Source: Bacteroides sp.
GTDB lineage: Bacteria > Bacteroidota > Bacteroidia > Bacteroidales > Bacteroidaceae
Assembly: GCA_030152865.1 (NCBI GenBank)
Contig: JASLIW010000045.1
Span: 1 to 50,305, forward strand
Length of the DNA: 50,305 nucleotides
Direction of reading: 5' to 3'
Positions within the stretch are counted from its first letter, which is position 1, and each line of letters opens with the position of its first letter. The notes below the pieces were generated by a model. The model saw nothing but the letters and a program-made list of their open reading frames with translations. It did not search any database and had not been told where the DNA came from. The translations under genes were made by a program, and so were the position numbers. Below, one piece after another: positions 40,236 through 48,626 of the stretch.

Positions 40236-40268
40236 AAAAAGCTAGTAGCATCGCTACTAGCTTTTTTT
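40236..40268 (+). terminator. Rho-independent terminator of the rpsF-rpsR-rplI operon
   Basis: A 14-bp stem (AAAAAGCTAGTAGC, loop ATC, GCTACTAGCTTTTT) runs into a T tract. Confidence 0.9.
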
Positions 40269-40286
40269 ATATCCCATCTCAAAAAC

Positions 40287-40322
40287 AAATAAAGTCAACA
40301 CTCAATGAGGTTGACTTTATTT
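40287..40322 (-). terminator. Rho-independent terminator of the acyl-CoA synthetase gene
   Basis: On the minus strand a 13-bp stem (AAATAAAGTCAAC, 10-base loop, GTTGACTTTATTT) is followed by TGTTTTTG, 25 nt after the stop codon. Confidence 0.75.
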
Positions 40323-40346
40323 ATTCTGACTTATTATTTTAGTAAG

Positions 40347-42011
40347 CTAAATATTATCGTATAAGTAGCGCTTAATACTTTTCTTAGGTGTCTTCTCAAA
40401 CTCTGTAGGGTATAATTGGATTTGAGTGACCTTTTCATAGGCGGCAACACTTTTGTTTAAGTTCTTCAGGTTTTCATCCATAATAGTCTTTAGACTTTCG
40501 TCATTATCTAGTCCTAAGGAGCCTAATGCTTCATAATCTGGATAGACAAGGGCTATAAGTCTATTATTTCGTTCCACTACGATGCTTTCAACAACAAAGG
40601 GCATGTTATTTAATCGAGTCTCTATTTCCTCAGGGAAAATATTTTGTCCACTGGAGGTAAGAATCATGGTTTTGCTTCTACCGCGTATGAATATATTATT
40701 ATTCTCATCTATTGTTCCTAAATCACCTGTTCTTAGCCAGCCATCTTCTGTAAAAACCTCTTTAGTCGCCTCTTCATTTTTGTAGTAGCCTACCATAACA
40801 TTTTCGCCCTTCACTTGAATTTCCCCTAAGAGATCATCCGGGTTTTCTTTATAGACGCGCGCTTCCATAATATCAAGAGTTTTACCAGAGGAGCCCTTGA
40901 CAAAATCTTCCCAAGATGAGTAACTAATTAAAGGTCCGCACTCAGTCATACCATAGCCAATGGTAAAGGGAAATCTAATTTTATAGAAGAACTCCTCCAC
41001 CTCAGGATTCATGGCTGCTCCACCAATAATAACTTCCTTGAAGCGTCCACCCAAGGCATCAATTAGTTTCTTTCTAATCTGAGCGTAGATTTGAGCATCT
41101 AGTACCGGTATGCTTAAGGCCCATTTCAAGCCTTTTTTATTTAGCATAGGCTGGATTACATTGGAGTATATCTTTTCAATAACTAAAGGAACAGTAATGA
41201 TTAAGTTGGGTTTTACCTCCTCAAATGCTTTCGTTATAATTTTGGGTGAGGGCACCTTACCTAGGAGTGTCACATGAGTTCCTACGGCCGTAGCTGTAAG
41301 AAAGTCGAACGCACAACCATAAGCATGTGCCAGAGGAAGAAAGGATAGCACGTTTTCTCCTTTCTTTAGAAGCTCCGTACGAATACCAAAAGTAACATTT
41401 CCCGCTAGGTTATTACCTGTAAGCATTACGCCTTTGCTAAATCCTGTTGTACCCGAGGTGTAGTTAATCAACATCACTTTATCATTTGATAAATCAGTGT
41501 AAACTACATCTTCGCGAGTGAAGCCTTGAGGGTATTTTTTGTTTTTCTCTGCTTCAATACACTCCATAAAGTTTTGTACAGTTTCACCATCTCTTTGGTG
41601 TAAGCAACTAAAGTCAGTGAGTGAAAATACCCCTCTGAGTTGAGTCATTTTCTCCTCCTCCAGCTTATCCCAAATGCTATCACTTGTAAATAAGAAGGTG
41701 GATTCGGAATGATTGACGATGTGGTGAACATCGTTTGGGTTGAAATCTTGAAGGATGGGTACTATGATAGCGCCATAAGTGATTGTCGCCATGTAGGCAA
41801 TACACCACTTTGCATTGTTTTTGCCAATAAGAGCAATCTTTTCTCCCCTTCGAAGTTTACAGTGTTGAAATAAAAGATGCAACTTAGCAATCTCTTGAGC
41901 TACATCACCATAAGTATAAGTGTTGTCATGCCCGTAATCTGTATAACAAGGAAGGTCCCAGTTGTCTCTAAAACTGTGTTCGTATAACTTAATAAAGTTC
42001 TCTTTTATCAT
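40347..42011 (-). CDS. AMP-binding long-chain fatty acid--CoA ligase
   Basis: The 554-residue protein is an ANL-superfamily adenylating enzyme. It has the P-loop INYTSGTTGFSKG at about residues 183-195, the GYGMTECGP motif, and the ATP-binding Asp and hinge in GWLRTGDLG and RGRSKTMIL. The family Lys near the C terminus is in KTPKKSIKRYLY. It should activate fatty acids with ATP and CoA, feeding phospholipid or lipid A synthesis or turnover; chain length is not predictable. Its gene is monocistronic with its own -7 element, and is divergent from mtaB. Confidence 0.9.
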   Translation of the reverse strand: MIKENFIKLYEHSFRDNWDLPCYTDYGHDNTYTYGDVAQEIAKLHLLFQHCKLRRGEKIALIGKNNAKWCIAYMATITYGAIIVPILQDFNPNDVHHIVNHSESTFLFTSDSIWDKLEEEKMTQLRGVFSLTDFSCLHQRDGETVQNFMECIEAEKNKKYPQGFTREDVVYTDLSNDKVMLINYTSGTTGFSKGVMLTGNNLAGNVTFGIRTELLKKGENVLSFLPLAHAYGCAFDFLTATAVGTHVTLLGKVPSPKIITKAFEEVKPNLIITVPLVIEKIYSNVIQPMLNKKGLKWALSIPVLDAQIYAQIRKKLIDALGGRFKEVIIGGAAMNPEVEEFFYKIRFPFTIGYGMTECGPLISYSSWEDFVKGSSGKTLDIMEARVYKENPDDLLGEIQVKGENVMVGYYKNEEATKEVFTEDGWLRTGDLGTIDENNNIFIRGRSKTMILTSSGQNIFPEEIETRLNNMPFVVESIVVERNNRLIALVYPDYEALGSLGLDNDESLKTIMDENLKNLNKSVAAYEKVTQIQLYPTEFEKTPKKSIKRYLYDNI

Positions 42012-42034
42012 TGCACGTTAGCTGTTGTTTTGTG

Positions 42035-42042
42035 CAAAAATA
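42035..42042 (-). promoter_or_regulatory. Putative -7 element of the acyl-CoA synthetase gene
   Basis: The minus strand reads TATTTTTG (TAnnTTTG), 24 nt before the start codon. Confidence 0.45.
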
Positions 42043-42120
42043 GGAATAATATTTTTAGTTTGTGTCCTTTTCACCGATAAACAACTCGCTCGCATTCCAT
42101 CTTTTCAATGGAATATTATG

Positions 42121-42128
42121 TAACTTTG
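42121..42128 (+). promoter_or_regulatory. Putative -7 element of the mtaB operon
   Basis: TAACTTTG (TAnnTTTG) lies 25 nt before the ATG at 42153 and downstream of the in-frame ATG at 42108, so it decides the mtaB start. Confidence 0.5.
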
Positions 42129-42152
42129 GCTCAAATTGAGATTTTAATAATC

Positions 42153-43475
42153 ATGATAGATACAAGCATATTTCAAAATAAAAAAGCTGCATTCTATACC
42201 TTAGGATGCAAGTTAAACTATTCCGAGACTTCTACTTTCGGGAAGATATTAAAAGAACAGGGTGTACGAACAGTACGCAAAGGTGAGCAGGCTGATATCT
42301 GTATTGTCAACACCTGCTCTGTTACAGAAATGGCCGACAAAAAGTGTCGTCAAGCCATTAAAAAGATGCATCGAGAACACCCCAATGCCTTTATAGTAGT
42401 TACAGGATGCTATGCTCAGCTTAAGCCTGAAGAAATCACGCAGATTGAAGGTGTAGATATTGTCTTGGGTTCAGAACAGAAAAAAGACTTTATAGAATTT
42501 CTAGGAAATCTAGAGAAAAAAGAATCAGCTTCTTCCTATACCACTAAGCTTACAGACATCAAGACCTTTTCACCCTCTTGCTCGCGAGGAGACCGTACCC
42601 GTTACTTCCTCAAAGTACAAGACGGCTGTGACTACTTCTGTACCTATTGCACCATTCCTTTTGCCCGAGGCTTTAGTCGTAATGGGTCCATAGAGCTCCT
42701 TGTTAGCCAAGCCCAAGAAGCAGCTAAAAATGGTGGAAAAGAAATTGTACTCACCGGAGTCAATATTGGAGATTTTGGAAAGTCGACCAATGAGACCTTT
42801 TTTGATTTGGTACAGGCCCTTGATGAGGTGGAGGGCATAGAGCGATTCCGAATCTCATCCATAGAGCCTAATCTACTGACTGATGAGATAATCGAATTTG
42901 TAGCCCAATCTAAGCGTTTTATGCCCCATTTCCATATTCCACTACAGTCAGGCAGTGATGAGGTGCTTAAGCTCATGCATCGTCGCTATGACACAGCTTT
43001 ATTTGCCCACAAAGTAGAAAAAATCAAAGAACTAATCCCACATGCCTTTATCGGTGTAGATGTTATTGTAGGTACTCGTGGTGAAACGCAGGAATACTTC
43101 GATGAGGCTTATCGCTTTATCGAGTCTCTGGATATAAGCCAGCTACATGTATTTAGTTACTCAGAACGTCCAGGAACACTAGCGCTCAAAATCAAACATG
43201 AAGTGTCTCCCCAAGAGAAGCACGAGCGTAGTCAGCGCTTACTAGCACTCTCCGACAAGAAAACAGAGGCTTTTTATAGCCAATTTATTGGCCAAACCAT
43301 GCCTGTACTCTTTGAAAAAGCAGCTCAGTCAGAAGTCATGCATGGGTTTACGCCCAACTATGTACGTGTAGAAGTACCCAACCATACAGAGTGGGATAAT
43401 GAGATATTAAGTGTAAGATTAGGCAACTTGAACCCTGCTTGCACTGCACTAGTAGGGGAGGTATTAGACCAATGA
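42153..43475 (+). CDS. mtaB: tRNA (N6-threonylcarbamoyladenosine37-C2)-methylthiotransferase MtaB
   Basis: The 440-residue radical SAM enzyme should add a methylthio group to t6A37 in ANN-decoding tRNAs. The N-terminal MTTase domain begins KKAAFYTLGCKLNYSE with Cys19 and supplies Cys residues in NTCSVTEMADKKC and VVTGCYAQ for one cluster. The radical SAM motif is in DGCDYFCTYCTIP. A TRAM-type C-terminal region follows (VRVEVPNHTEWDNEILSVRL). I start at the ATG at 42153 because the TAACTTTG promoter element lies inside the longer frame. Its stop overlaps the next start as ATGA, making it the first gene of a coupled operon. Confidence 0.92.
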   Translation: MIDTSIFQNKKAAFYTLGCKLNYSETSTFGKILKEQGVRTVRKGEQADICIVNTCSVTEMADKKCRQAIKKMHREHPNAFIVVTGCYAQLKPEEITQIEGVDIVLGSEQKKDFIEFLGNLEKKESASSYTTKLTDIKTFSPSCSRGDRTRYFLKVQDGCDYFCTYCTIPFARGFSRNGSIELLVSQAQEAAKNGGKEIVLTGVNIGDFGKSTNETFFDLVQALDEVEGIERFRISSIEPNLLTDEIIEFVAQSKRFMPHFHIPLQSGSDEVLKLMHRRYDTALFAHKVEKIKELIPHAFIGVDVIVGTRGETQEYFDEAYRFIESLDISQLHVFSYSERPGTLALKIKHEVSPQEKHERSQRLLALSDKKTEAFYSQFIGQTMPVLFEKAAQSEVMHGFTPNYVRVEVPNHTEWDNEILSVRLGNLNPACTALVGEVLDQ

Positions 43476-44359
43476 TAGACAAGGCCATATATGGAGTAAT
43501 CTTTGGGCTATTCTGGCTTCTAGCCAGTTTGCCATTTTGGGTGCTTTATTTGATATCCGACTTCCTCTTCTTAATACTTTATTACTTGATAGGCTATCGT
43601 AGAAAGATAGTTCGTCAAAACCTAATCAACTCGTTCCCAGCTAAAACAGCGGCTGAAATCAAAACCATAGAGAAAAAGTTTTATCACTACCTCTGTGATT
43701 ACTTTGTAGAGGAGATCAAAACCATGCGCTTATCCGAAGAGCAAATTCGTAAACGTATGCAATACCTCCAACAAGATAAGTTTTTAGAGTGTATGGACGA
43801 GTATGGCGGAGTTATCCTACTTATTCCTCATTATGCTAATTTTGAATGGGTTATGGGAGTCGGGACAATCATGAACAAAGAACATATCCCTGTTCAGGTA
43901 TATAAGCCTCTGCGCAACAAGTACTTTGATCGACTGTTCAACTACATCCGCTCGCGCTTTGGTGGGTACAATGTAGCCAAGCACTCTACTGTACGTGAGT
44001 TAGTCAAACTCCATAGGGCCAATAAGTCAGTAGCTGTAGGGCTAATAGCCGATCAAAATCCGAGTACTAATGATGCACGCTACTGGACTCGATTTCTAAA
44101 TCAAGATACTGTTTTTATGGATGGAGGAGAACGAATAGCCAAAATGCTAGCTTATCCTGTATTCTATGTAGATATCGAGCGTATCAAGCGAGGTTATTGC
44201 CAGCTTACTTTCAAGCTCATTAGTGAGACACCTAAAGAAACAGCAGAGGGCGAAATCACAGAGGCTTTTGCTCGCCACATTGAAGAGACGATCTATCGTA
44301 ATCCCCCTTATTGGTTTTGGTCACACAAGCGTTGGAAGCACAAAAGGGAGGAAGCATGA
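43472..44359 (+). CDS. LpxL/HtrB-like lysophospholipid/lipid A acyltransferase
   Basis: The 295-residue protein has one or two N-terminal helices (YGVIFGLFWLLASLPFWVLYLI) and the LpxL-family active site H-x4-E, seen as His120 and Glu125 in HYANFEW. Family regions around VRQNLINSFP, YKPLRNKYFDR, LIADQNPS and NPPYWFWSHKRWK follow at the usual spacing. Such enzymes add a secondary acyl chain to lipid A at the inner membrane. The start at 43472 overlaps the mtaB stop (ATGA), and the stop overlaps the next GT2 start in the same way. Lipid A acylation is the best guess; other amphipathic acceptors such as ornithine or aminolipids are possible. Confidence 0.88.
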   Translation: MIDKAIYGVIFGLFWLLASLPFWVLYLISDFLFLILYYLIGYRRKIVRQNLINSFPAKTAAEIKTIEKKFYHYLCDYFVEEIKTMRLSEEQIRKRMQYLQQDKFLECMDEYGGVILLIPHYANFEWVMGVGTIMNKEHIPVQVYKPLRNKYFDRLFNYIRSRFGGYNVAKHSTVRELVKLHRANKSVAVGLIADQNPSTNDARYWTRFLNQDTVFMDGGERIAKMLAYPVFYVDIERIKRGYCQLTFKLISETPKETAEGEITEAFARHIEETIYRNPPYWFWSHKRWKHKREEA

Positions 44360-45381
44360 AAGATAAAGTGGCTGTAATTATACTTAACTGGAATGGAGCA
44401 GCTATGCTCAAGCAATTCCTACCTAGTGTGGTAGCGTGTACTAACCTACCACAAGTATCTATTTATGTAGCAGATAATGGTTCGACTGATGATTCAGTAT
44501 CTCTTGTAGAGCAAGCCTTTCCGGCAGTAAAGCTGATCCTATTGGAACAAAACTATGGCTTTGCAGAAGGATATAATAAAGCCATACAAAAGGTTGATGC
44601 AGAATATGTAGTGCTTTTAAACTCTGATGTAGAGGTCACTAAGGGGTGGTTGGAACCCTTAATAGCGTATTTAGATGCAAACCCTCAGGTTGCAGCTTGT
44701 CAGCCCAAGATTAAGAGCTGGAGAGAAAAAAACTATTTTGAGTATGCAGGAGCCTGTGGGGGCTACCTAGATAGATACGGCTACCCCTTCTGCCGTGGCC
44801 GTTTGATGAGTACACTAGAAGAAGATAAAGGCCAATACGATACGATTCAATCTATATTTTGGGCATCGGGAGCAGCTCTAGTGTGTAGAAAAGCTATTTA
44901 CTTAGAGCTAGGCGGTTTAGATCCTCGTTTTTTTGCACACATGGAAGAAATTGACCTATGTTGGCGGATGAATGCGAGAGGACATCAGCTAGTGGTTATT
45001 CCAACAAGTGTGGTTTATCATGTAGGAGGAGCTACGCTTAATCAGGCTAACCCCAAGAAGACCTACTTGAATTTCAGGAATAATCTACTCATGATATATA
45101 AGAATTTACCCGCTGAAAGTATAAATAAAGTTTTACAGATGCGTCTATTCTTAGATTATATAGCTATCTTGTTCTTTCTAGTAAAAGGAGAATTACAACA
45201 TGCAAAAGCAGTATGGAAAGCTAGGAAAGACTTTAAGAAGATGAAAAAAGAGTACACTAGTTCTCGTCAGAAGAATTTAGCTTGTACGGTACAAAGCCCC
45301 TTGGGCGTATATCCTAAGTCTTTAGTGTTTCAATACTACTTTAAAGGCAAACATAAATTCTCACAACTAAGAAACAAATAA
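44356..45381 (+). CDS. GT2 family glycosyltransferase, rhamnosyltransferase-like
   Basis: The 341-residue protein has a GT-A domain with VIILNWNGAAML at about residues 7-18, ADNGSTDDS near 38-46, and the metal-binding NSDVEV near residue 95. It also has the WASGAALVCRKAIYLELGGLD loop and EEIDLCWRMNARG typical of the WbbL/rhamnosyltransferase branch. It should add a sugar to a glycolipid or O-antigen type acceptor on the inner face of the membrane; the sugar is unknown. A good SD (GGGAGG at 44346-44351) precedes the ATG at 44356, which overlaps the acyltransferase stop. The C-terminal 80 residues are basic and may bind the membrane. Confidence 0.9.
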   Translation: MKDKVAVIILNWNGAAMLKQFLPSVVACTNLPQVSIYVADNGSTDDSVSLVEQAFPAVKLILLEQNYGFAEGYNKAIQKVDAEYVVLLNSDVEVTKGWLEPLIAYLDANPQVAACQPKIKSWREKNYFEYAGACGGYLDRYGYPFCRGRLMSTLEEDKGQYDTIQSIFWASGAALVCRKAIYLELGGLDPRFFAHMEEIDLCWRMNARGHQLVVIPTSVVYHVGGATLNQANPKKTYLNFRNNLLMIYKNLPAESINKVLQMRLFLDYIAILFFLVKGELQHAKAVWKARKDFKKMKKEYTSSRQKNLACTVQSPLGVYPKSLVFQYYFKGKHKFSQLRNK

Positions 45382-45387
45382 AAGAAT

Positions 45388-45903
45388 ATGAAAGAGAAAC
45401 TAGTAAGAAAAATTGGATTAGTGGCCCACGATGCTATGAAGAAAGATATGATAGAGTGGGTACTTTGGAATTCAGAGATTTTAAAAGGACATCAATTTTA
45501 TTGTACAGGAACAACTGGTACATTAATTCAGCAGGCTCTAAACAACAAGCATCCTGAGGAAGAGTGGGACATTACGATTTTAAAGTCTGGTCCTTTGGGT
45601 GGGGATCAACAGATGGGTTCTCGTATTGTTGATGGTGATATTGATTACCTATTTTTCTTTACTGACCCCATGACCTTACAACCTCATGATACAGATGTCA
45701 AAGCACTCACTCGCTTAGCGAGTGTAGAGAACATTGTGTTCTGTGCCAATCGTTCAACAGCTGATCACATCATCAGCAGCCCCTTGTTTGAAGATCCAGA
45801 ATATGTTCCAGCACATCCTGACTATACAAGCTATACCCAGCGTTTTGATGATAAAAATGTAGTTGATGAAGCGGTAGAATCAGTTGAGTCTAGAAAGAAA
45901 TAG
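45388..45903 (+). CDS. mgsA: Methylglyoxal synthase
   Basis: The 171-residue enzyme turns dihydroxyacetone phosphate into methylglyoxal and phosphate, an overflow from glycolysis. The family motif SGPLGGDQQMGSRI has the conserved Gly-Gly-Asp at 71-73, and QPHDTDVKALTRLA has His100 and Asp101. The N-terminal IGLVAHDAMKKDM and TGTTGTLI strands complete the fold. The C-terminal tail after about residue 150 is acidic. It is the last gene of the mtaB operon, 6 nt after the GT2 gene, and is closed by a strong terminator. Its grouping with envelope genes is not explained by its known chemistry. Confidence 0.95.
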   Translation: MKEKLVRKIGLVAHDAMKKDMIEWVLWNSEILKGHQFYCTGTTGTLIQQALNNKHPEEEWDITILKSGPLGGDQQMGSRIVDGDIDYLFFFTDPMTLQPHDTDVKALTRLASVENIVFCANRSTADHIISSPLFEDPEYVPAHPDYTSYTQRFDDKNVVDEAVESVESRKK

Positions 45904-45922
45904 AAAGAGACTTCAAGAAAAG

Positions 45923-45958
45923 AATAGAAAAAGCGAGGATATCCTCGCTTTTTCTATT
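45923..45958. terminator. Bidirectional terminator between mgsA and the M20 peptidase gene
   Basis: A perfect 36-bp palindrome with half-site AATAGAAAAAGCGAGGAT lies between two convergent genes. Confidence 0.88.
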
Positions 45959-45976
45959 TATTAAGAGTTGATTCGA

Positions 45977-47341
45977 TTATAACTTGGCATACTCTTGATG
46001 GAAGCCTACCACGGCAGCTATTCCTTTTCTTAGCATATCCAATGGGAAATTTTCATTCGGAGAGTGAATAGCATTACTTTCTAGTCCAAAGCCCATCAGT
46101 ATAGTCTTCACACCCAATACCTCTTCAAAAGTAGCTATGATAGGAATACTTCCTCCACGGCGTACAGGTAGTGGTTTTTTGCCAAAAGCAGCTTCAAAGC
46201 CTTTGACTGCAGCTTGGTAGGCAGGTAGGTCTATTGGGCATAGATAAGCTCGGCCACCATGGCTAGGTGTTACTTTTACCTTGACAGATTTAGGAGCAAT
46301 TTTTTGCACATAGTCTTCAAATAGTTGTAGTATTTCTTTGTAGTCTTGATGGGCTACTAATCGAGTAGATACTTTAGCATAAGCCTTAGAAGGTAAGACT
46401 GTTTTTGAACCCTCGCCTGTATAACCTCCCCAAATACCACAAACATCAAAAGATGGACGGCAGCTATTTCTTTCTATCGTACTGTATCCTTTTTCTCCAA
46501 ACACTTCTTCTACATCTATGGCTTTTTTGTATTTTTCTTCGTCAAAAGGTATTTGAGCTATCATCTCACGCTCTTGAGCAGGAATGTCAGCCACTTTATC
46601 ATAAAAGCCTGGTATAGTAATGCGTCCATCCTCATCCACCATCTGACTGATAATATCGCAAAGCACATTGATAGGATTAGCGACTGCGCCTCCAAAGTGT
46701 CCCGAGTGTAAGTCACGGTTTGGGCCCGTTACCTCTAGGTCCCAATAAGCTAAGCCTCGCAAACCTGTTGTAAGTGAAGGTAGATCAGCGCTTAACATAC
46801 TGGTATCTGAGACAAGAATGATATCCGACTTTAGTAAGTCTTTGTGTTGCTTACAAAAGCTTTCTAGGTTAGGAGATCCTATTTCCTCTTCTCCCTCCAA
46901 GATAATCTTCAGGTTGTTTTGAAGTAAGTTATTCTTTACTAAGTACTCAAAGGCTTTAACTTGTATGAAGGATTGACCTTTGTCGTCATCAGCTCCTCGA
47001 GCCCAAATGTGTTCGTCTCTAATCTCTGGCTCGAAAGGATCACTTTTCCATAGCTCTAGTGGTTCAGCAGGCATCACATCATAGTGACCATATACAAGCA
47101 CAGTTTTCGCCTTTGGATCTACTATTTTTTCGGCATAGACGATGGGATGTCCCTCTGTAGGCATAATATCTACCTTATCTACACCTGCTTGCAAAAGAAG
47201 CTCCTTCCAGCGTTCTGCACAGGCTATCATGTCTTGTTTATGCTCGGGCTGAGCACTAATACTAGGAATACGTATCAAGCTAAATAGCTCTTCTAGCATT
47301 CTTTGTTCGTTGTCCTTGATGTAGGTCTTAACTTCCTTCAT
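45977..47341 (-). CDS. M20 family metallopeptidase (dipeptidase)
   Basis: The 454-residue protein has the di-zinc site of the M20/ArgE/CPG2 family: His86 and Asp88 in VYGHYDVMPAEP, an Asp in WARGADDDKG (about 118-120), the catalytic Glu151-Glu152 in LEGEEEIGSPNL, an Asp in the DTSM loop and a C-terminal His near NAIHSPNE. The inserted dimerisation domain lies at about residues 200-360. The sequence is of the CNDP-like dipeptidase branch that hydrolyses short peptides in the cytoplasm. Its ATG overlaps the aroC stop as ATGA, so the two form a coupled two-gene unit. Substrates are not known. Confidence 0.9.
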   Translation of the reverse strand: MKEVKTYIKDNEQRMLEELFSLIRIPSISAQPEHKQDMIACAERWKELLLQAGVDKVDIMPTEGHPIVYAEKIVDPKAKTVLVYGHYDVMPAEPLELWKSDPFEPEIRDEHIWARGADDDKGQSFIQVKAFEYLVKNNLLQNNLKIILEGEEEIGSPNLESFCKQHKDLLKSDIILVSDTSMLSADLPSLTTGLRGLAYWDLEVTGPNRDLHSGHFGGAVANPINVLCDIISQMVDEDGRITIPGFYDKVADIPAQEREMIAQIPFDEEKYKKAIDVEEVFGEKGYSTIERNSCRPSFDVCGIWGGYTGEGSKTVLPSKAYAKVSTRLVAHQDYKEILQLFEDYVQKIAPKSVKVKVTPSHGGRAYLCPIDLPAYQAAVKGFEAAFGKKPLPVRRGGSIPIIATFEEVLGVKTILMGFGLESNAIHSPNENFPLDMLRKGIAAVVGFHQEYAKL

Positions 47342-48414
47342 AGGTATGTAGTTTTATTTATTAAGTAAAAGTCTAAAATAGTTAGGGCAGCCATAGCTTC
47401 TACTATGGGCACAGCTCTAGGTAAGACACAGGCATCGTGTCTGCCTCGGGCTTTGACTACAGTCTCGCACCCATCTTTAGTAACAGTAGCCTGCTCCATA
47501 AGAATCGTAGCAACAGGCTTGAAAGCTAGTCTGAAATAAATGTCCTGCCCGTTGCTAATACCACCCTGAATACCTCCAGATCGGTTTGTCTGCATATCTA
47601 TTTTCCCATCTCGAGAGTAAAATAAATCGTTCTGTTCCTTTCCTGTTTGTTCTAAGTTAGTAAATCCTTGTCCATACTCAAATCCTTTTACGGCATTAAT
47701 GGTGAGCATAGCATGTCCTAGTGCAGCATGGAGTTTGCCAAAAACGGGTTCGCCTAAACCCACAGGTACACCTTCGATAACACATGAAATTGTGCCTCCT
47801 ATGGTGTTCCCCTCTCCTTTTATTTGATAGATTAAATCAGCCATCTTTTGGGCTAGCTCTGGGTCTGGGCAGCGCACATCGTTTTGCTCAATTTGACTAA
47901 AGTCATAAGCTTGATAGGGCTTTTCCAGTTTCAATGCACCTACCTGCGAGGTGTAGGCTGTTATTTTGACTCCTAATTGCTGCAAGGCTAGCTTAGCCAA
48001 AGCACCTGCTACTACTCGAGCTGCTGTTTCTCTAGCTGAAGAGCGACCGCCTCCTCGGTGATCACGAATTCCATATTTTTGTTGGTAGGTATAATCAGCA
48101 TGCGAAGGACGATAGATCTCTTTTAGATTGTTATAGTCGTTGGAATGCTGATTTTGATTCCAGATGATAAAACCGATGGGGCAGCCCGTTGTCTTGCCCT
48201 CGTAAATACCCGAGAGAAACTCTACTTGATCAGCTTCTTTCCTTGCCGTGGTCAGCTTGGACTGACCAGGTTTACGTCTATTCAGTTCATTTTGGATGAA
48301 ATCCATGTCCATGCTAATGCCTGCAGGAAATCCATCTAAGACTCCTCCTACGCCTTTGCCATGAGATTCTCCAAAACTACTTAGTCTTACTCTTGTACCG
48401 AAAGTGTTGTACAT
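47338..48414 (-). CDS. aroC: Chorismate synthase
   Basis: The 358-residue enzyme makes chorismate from EPSP using reduced FMN, the last shared step to aromatic amino acids. The family signatures are clear: SFGESHGKGVGGVLDGFPAG at the N terminus, RRKPGQSKLTTARKE, the GGGRSSARETAARVVAGA block and ILMEQATVTKDG followed by GRHDACVLPRAVPIVEAM. First gene of a two-gene minus-strand unit with the M20 peptidase. A TAnnTTTG element lies upstream. No other shikimate gene is in the window. Confidence 0.96.
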   Translation of the reverse strand: MYNTFGTRVRLSSFGESHGKGVGGVLDGFPAGISMDMDFIQNELNRRKPGQSKLTTARKEADQVEFLSGIYEGKTTGCPIGFIIWNQNQHSNDYNNLKEIYRPSHADYTYQQKYGIRDHRGGGRSSARETAARVVAGALAKLALQQLGVKITAYTSQVGALKLEKPYQAYDFSQIEQNDVRCPDPELAQKMADLIYQIKGEGNTIGGTISCVIEGVPVGLGEPVFGKLHAALGHAMLTINAVKGFEYGQGFTNLEQTGKEQNDLFYSRDGKIDMQTNRSGGIQGGISNGQDIYFRLAFKPVATILMEQATVTKDGCETVVKARGRHDACVLPRAVPIVEAMAALTILDFYLINKTTYL

Positions 48415-48450
48415 ATAAGTTTCTTATTCGTTTTTAGCTATGTATATATA

Positions 48451-48458
48451 CAAATATA
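48451..48458 (-). promoter_or_regulatory. Putative -7 element of aroC
   Basis: The minus strand reads TATATTTG (TAnnTTTG), 37 nt before the aroC start. Confidence 0.42.
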
Positions 48459-48558
48459 ACAAAATAAAAATACGAATAGCGTGCAGGTTCGTTTATCTCC
48501 ACCTAAATGACTGATGCTCTGAATCCTAAGAAAGGGACATGAATATATGGGTTTACCC

Positions 48559-48590
48559 TTGTTTTTGTTCAAAAATCTTAAGTATCTTTG
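48559..48590 (+). promoter_or_regulatory. Putative promoter of the lipoprotein gene
   Basis: TTG at 48559-48561, a 21-nt spacer and TATCTTTG at 48583-48590 fit the Bacteroidota promoter, with a leader of about 30 nt. Confidence 0.52.
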
Positions 48591-48626
48591 CATTTCATAA
48601 GTAAAACTTACTAATAAAGGATTAAA

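Noticed and set aside
42108..42152. Longer MtaB N terminus starting at 42108.
   Set aside because: The extra residues are unlike MtaB, and a promoter -7 element lies inside them.
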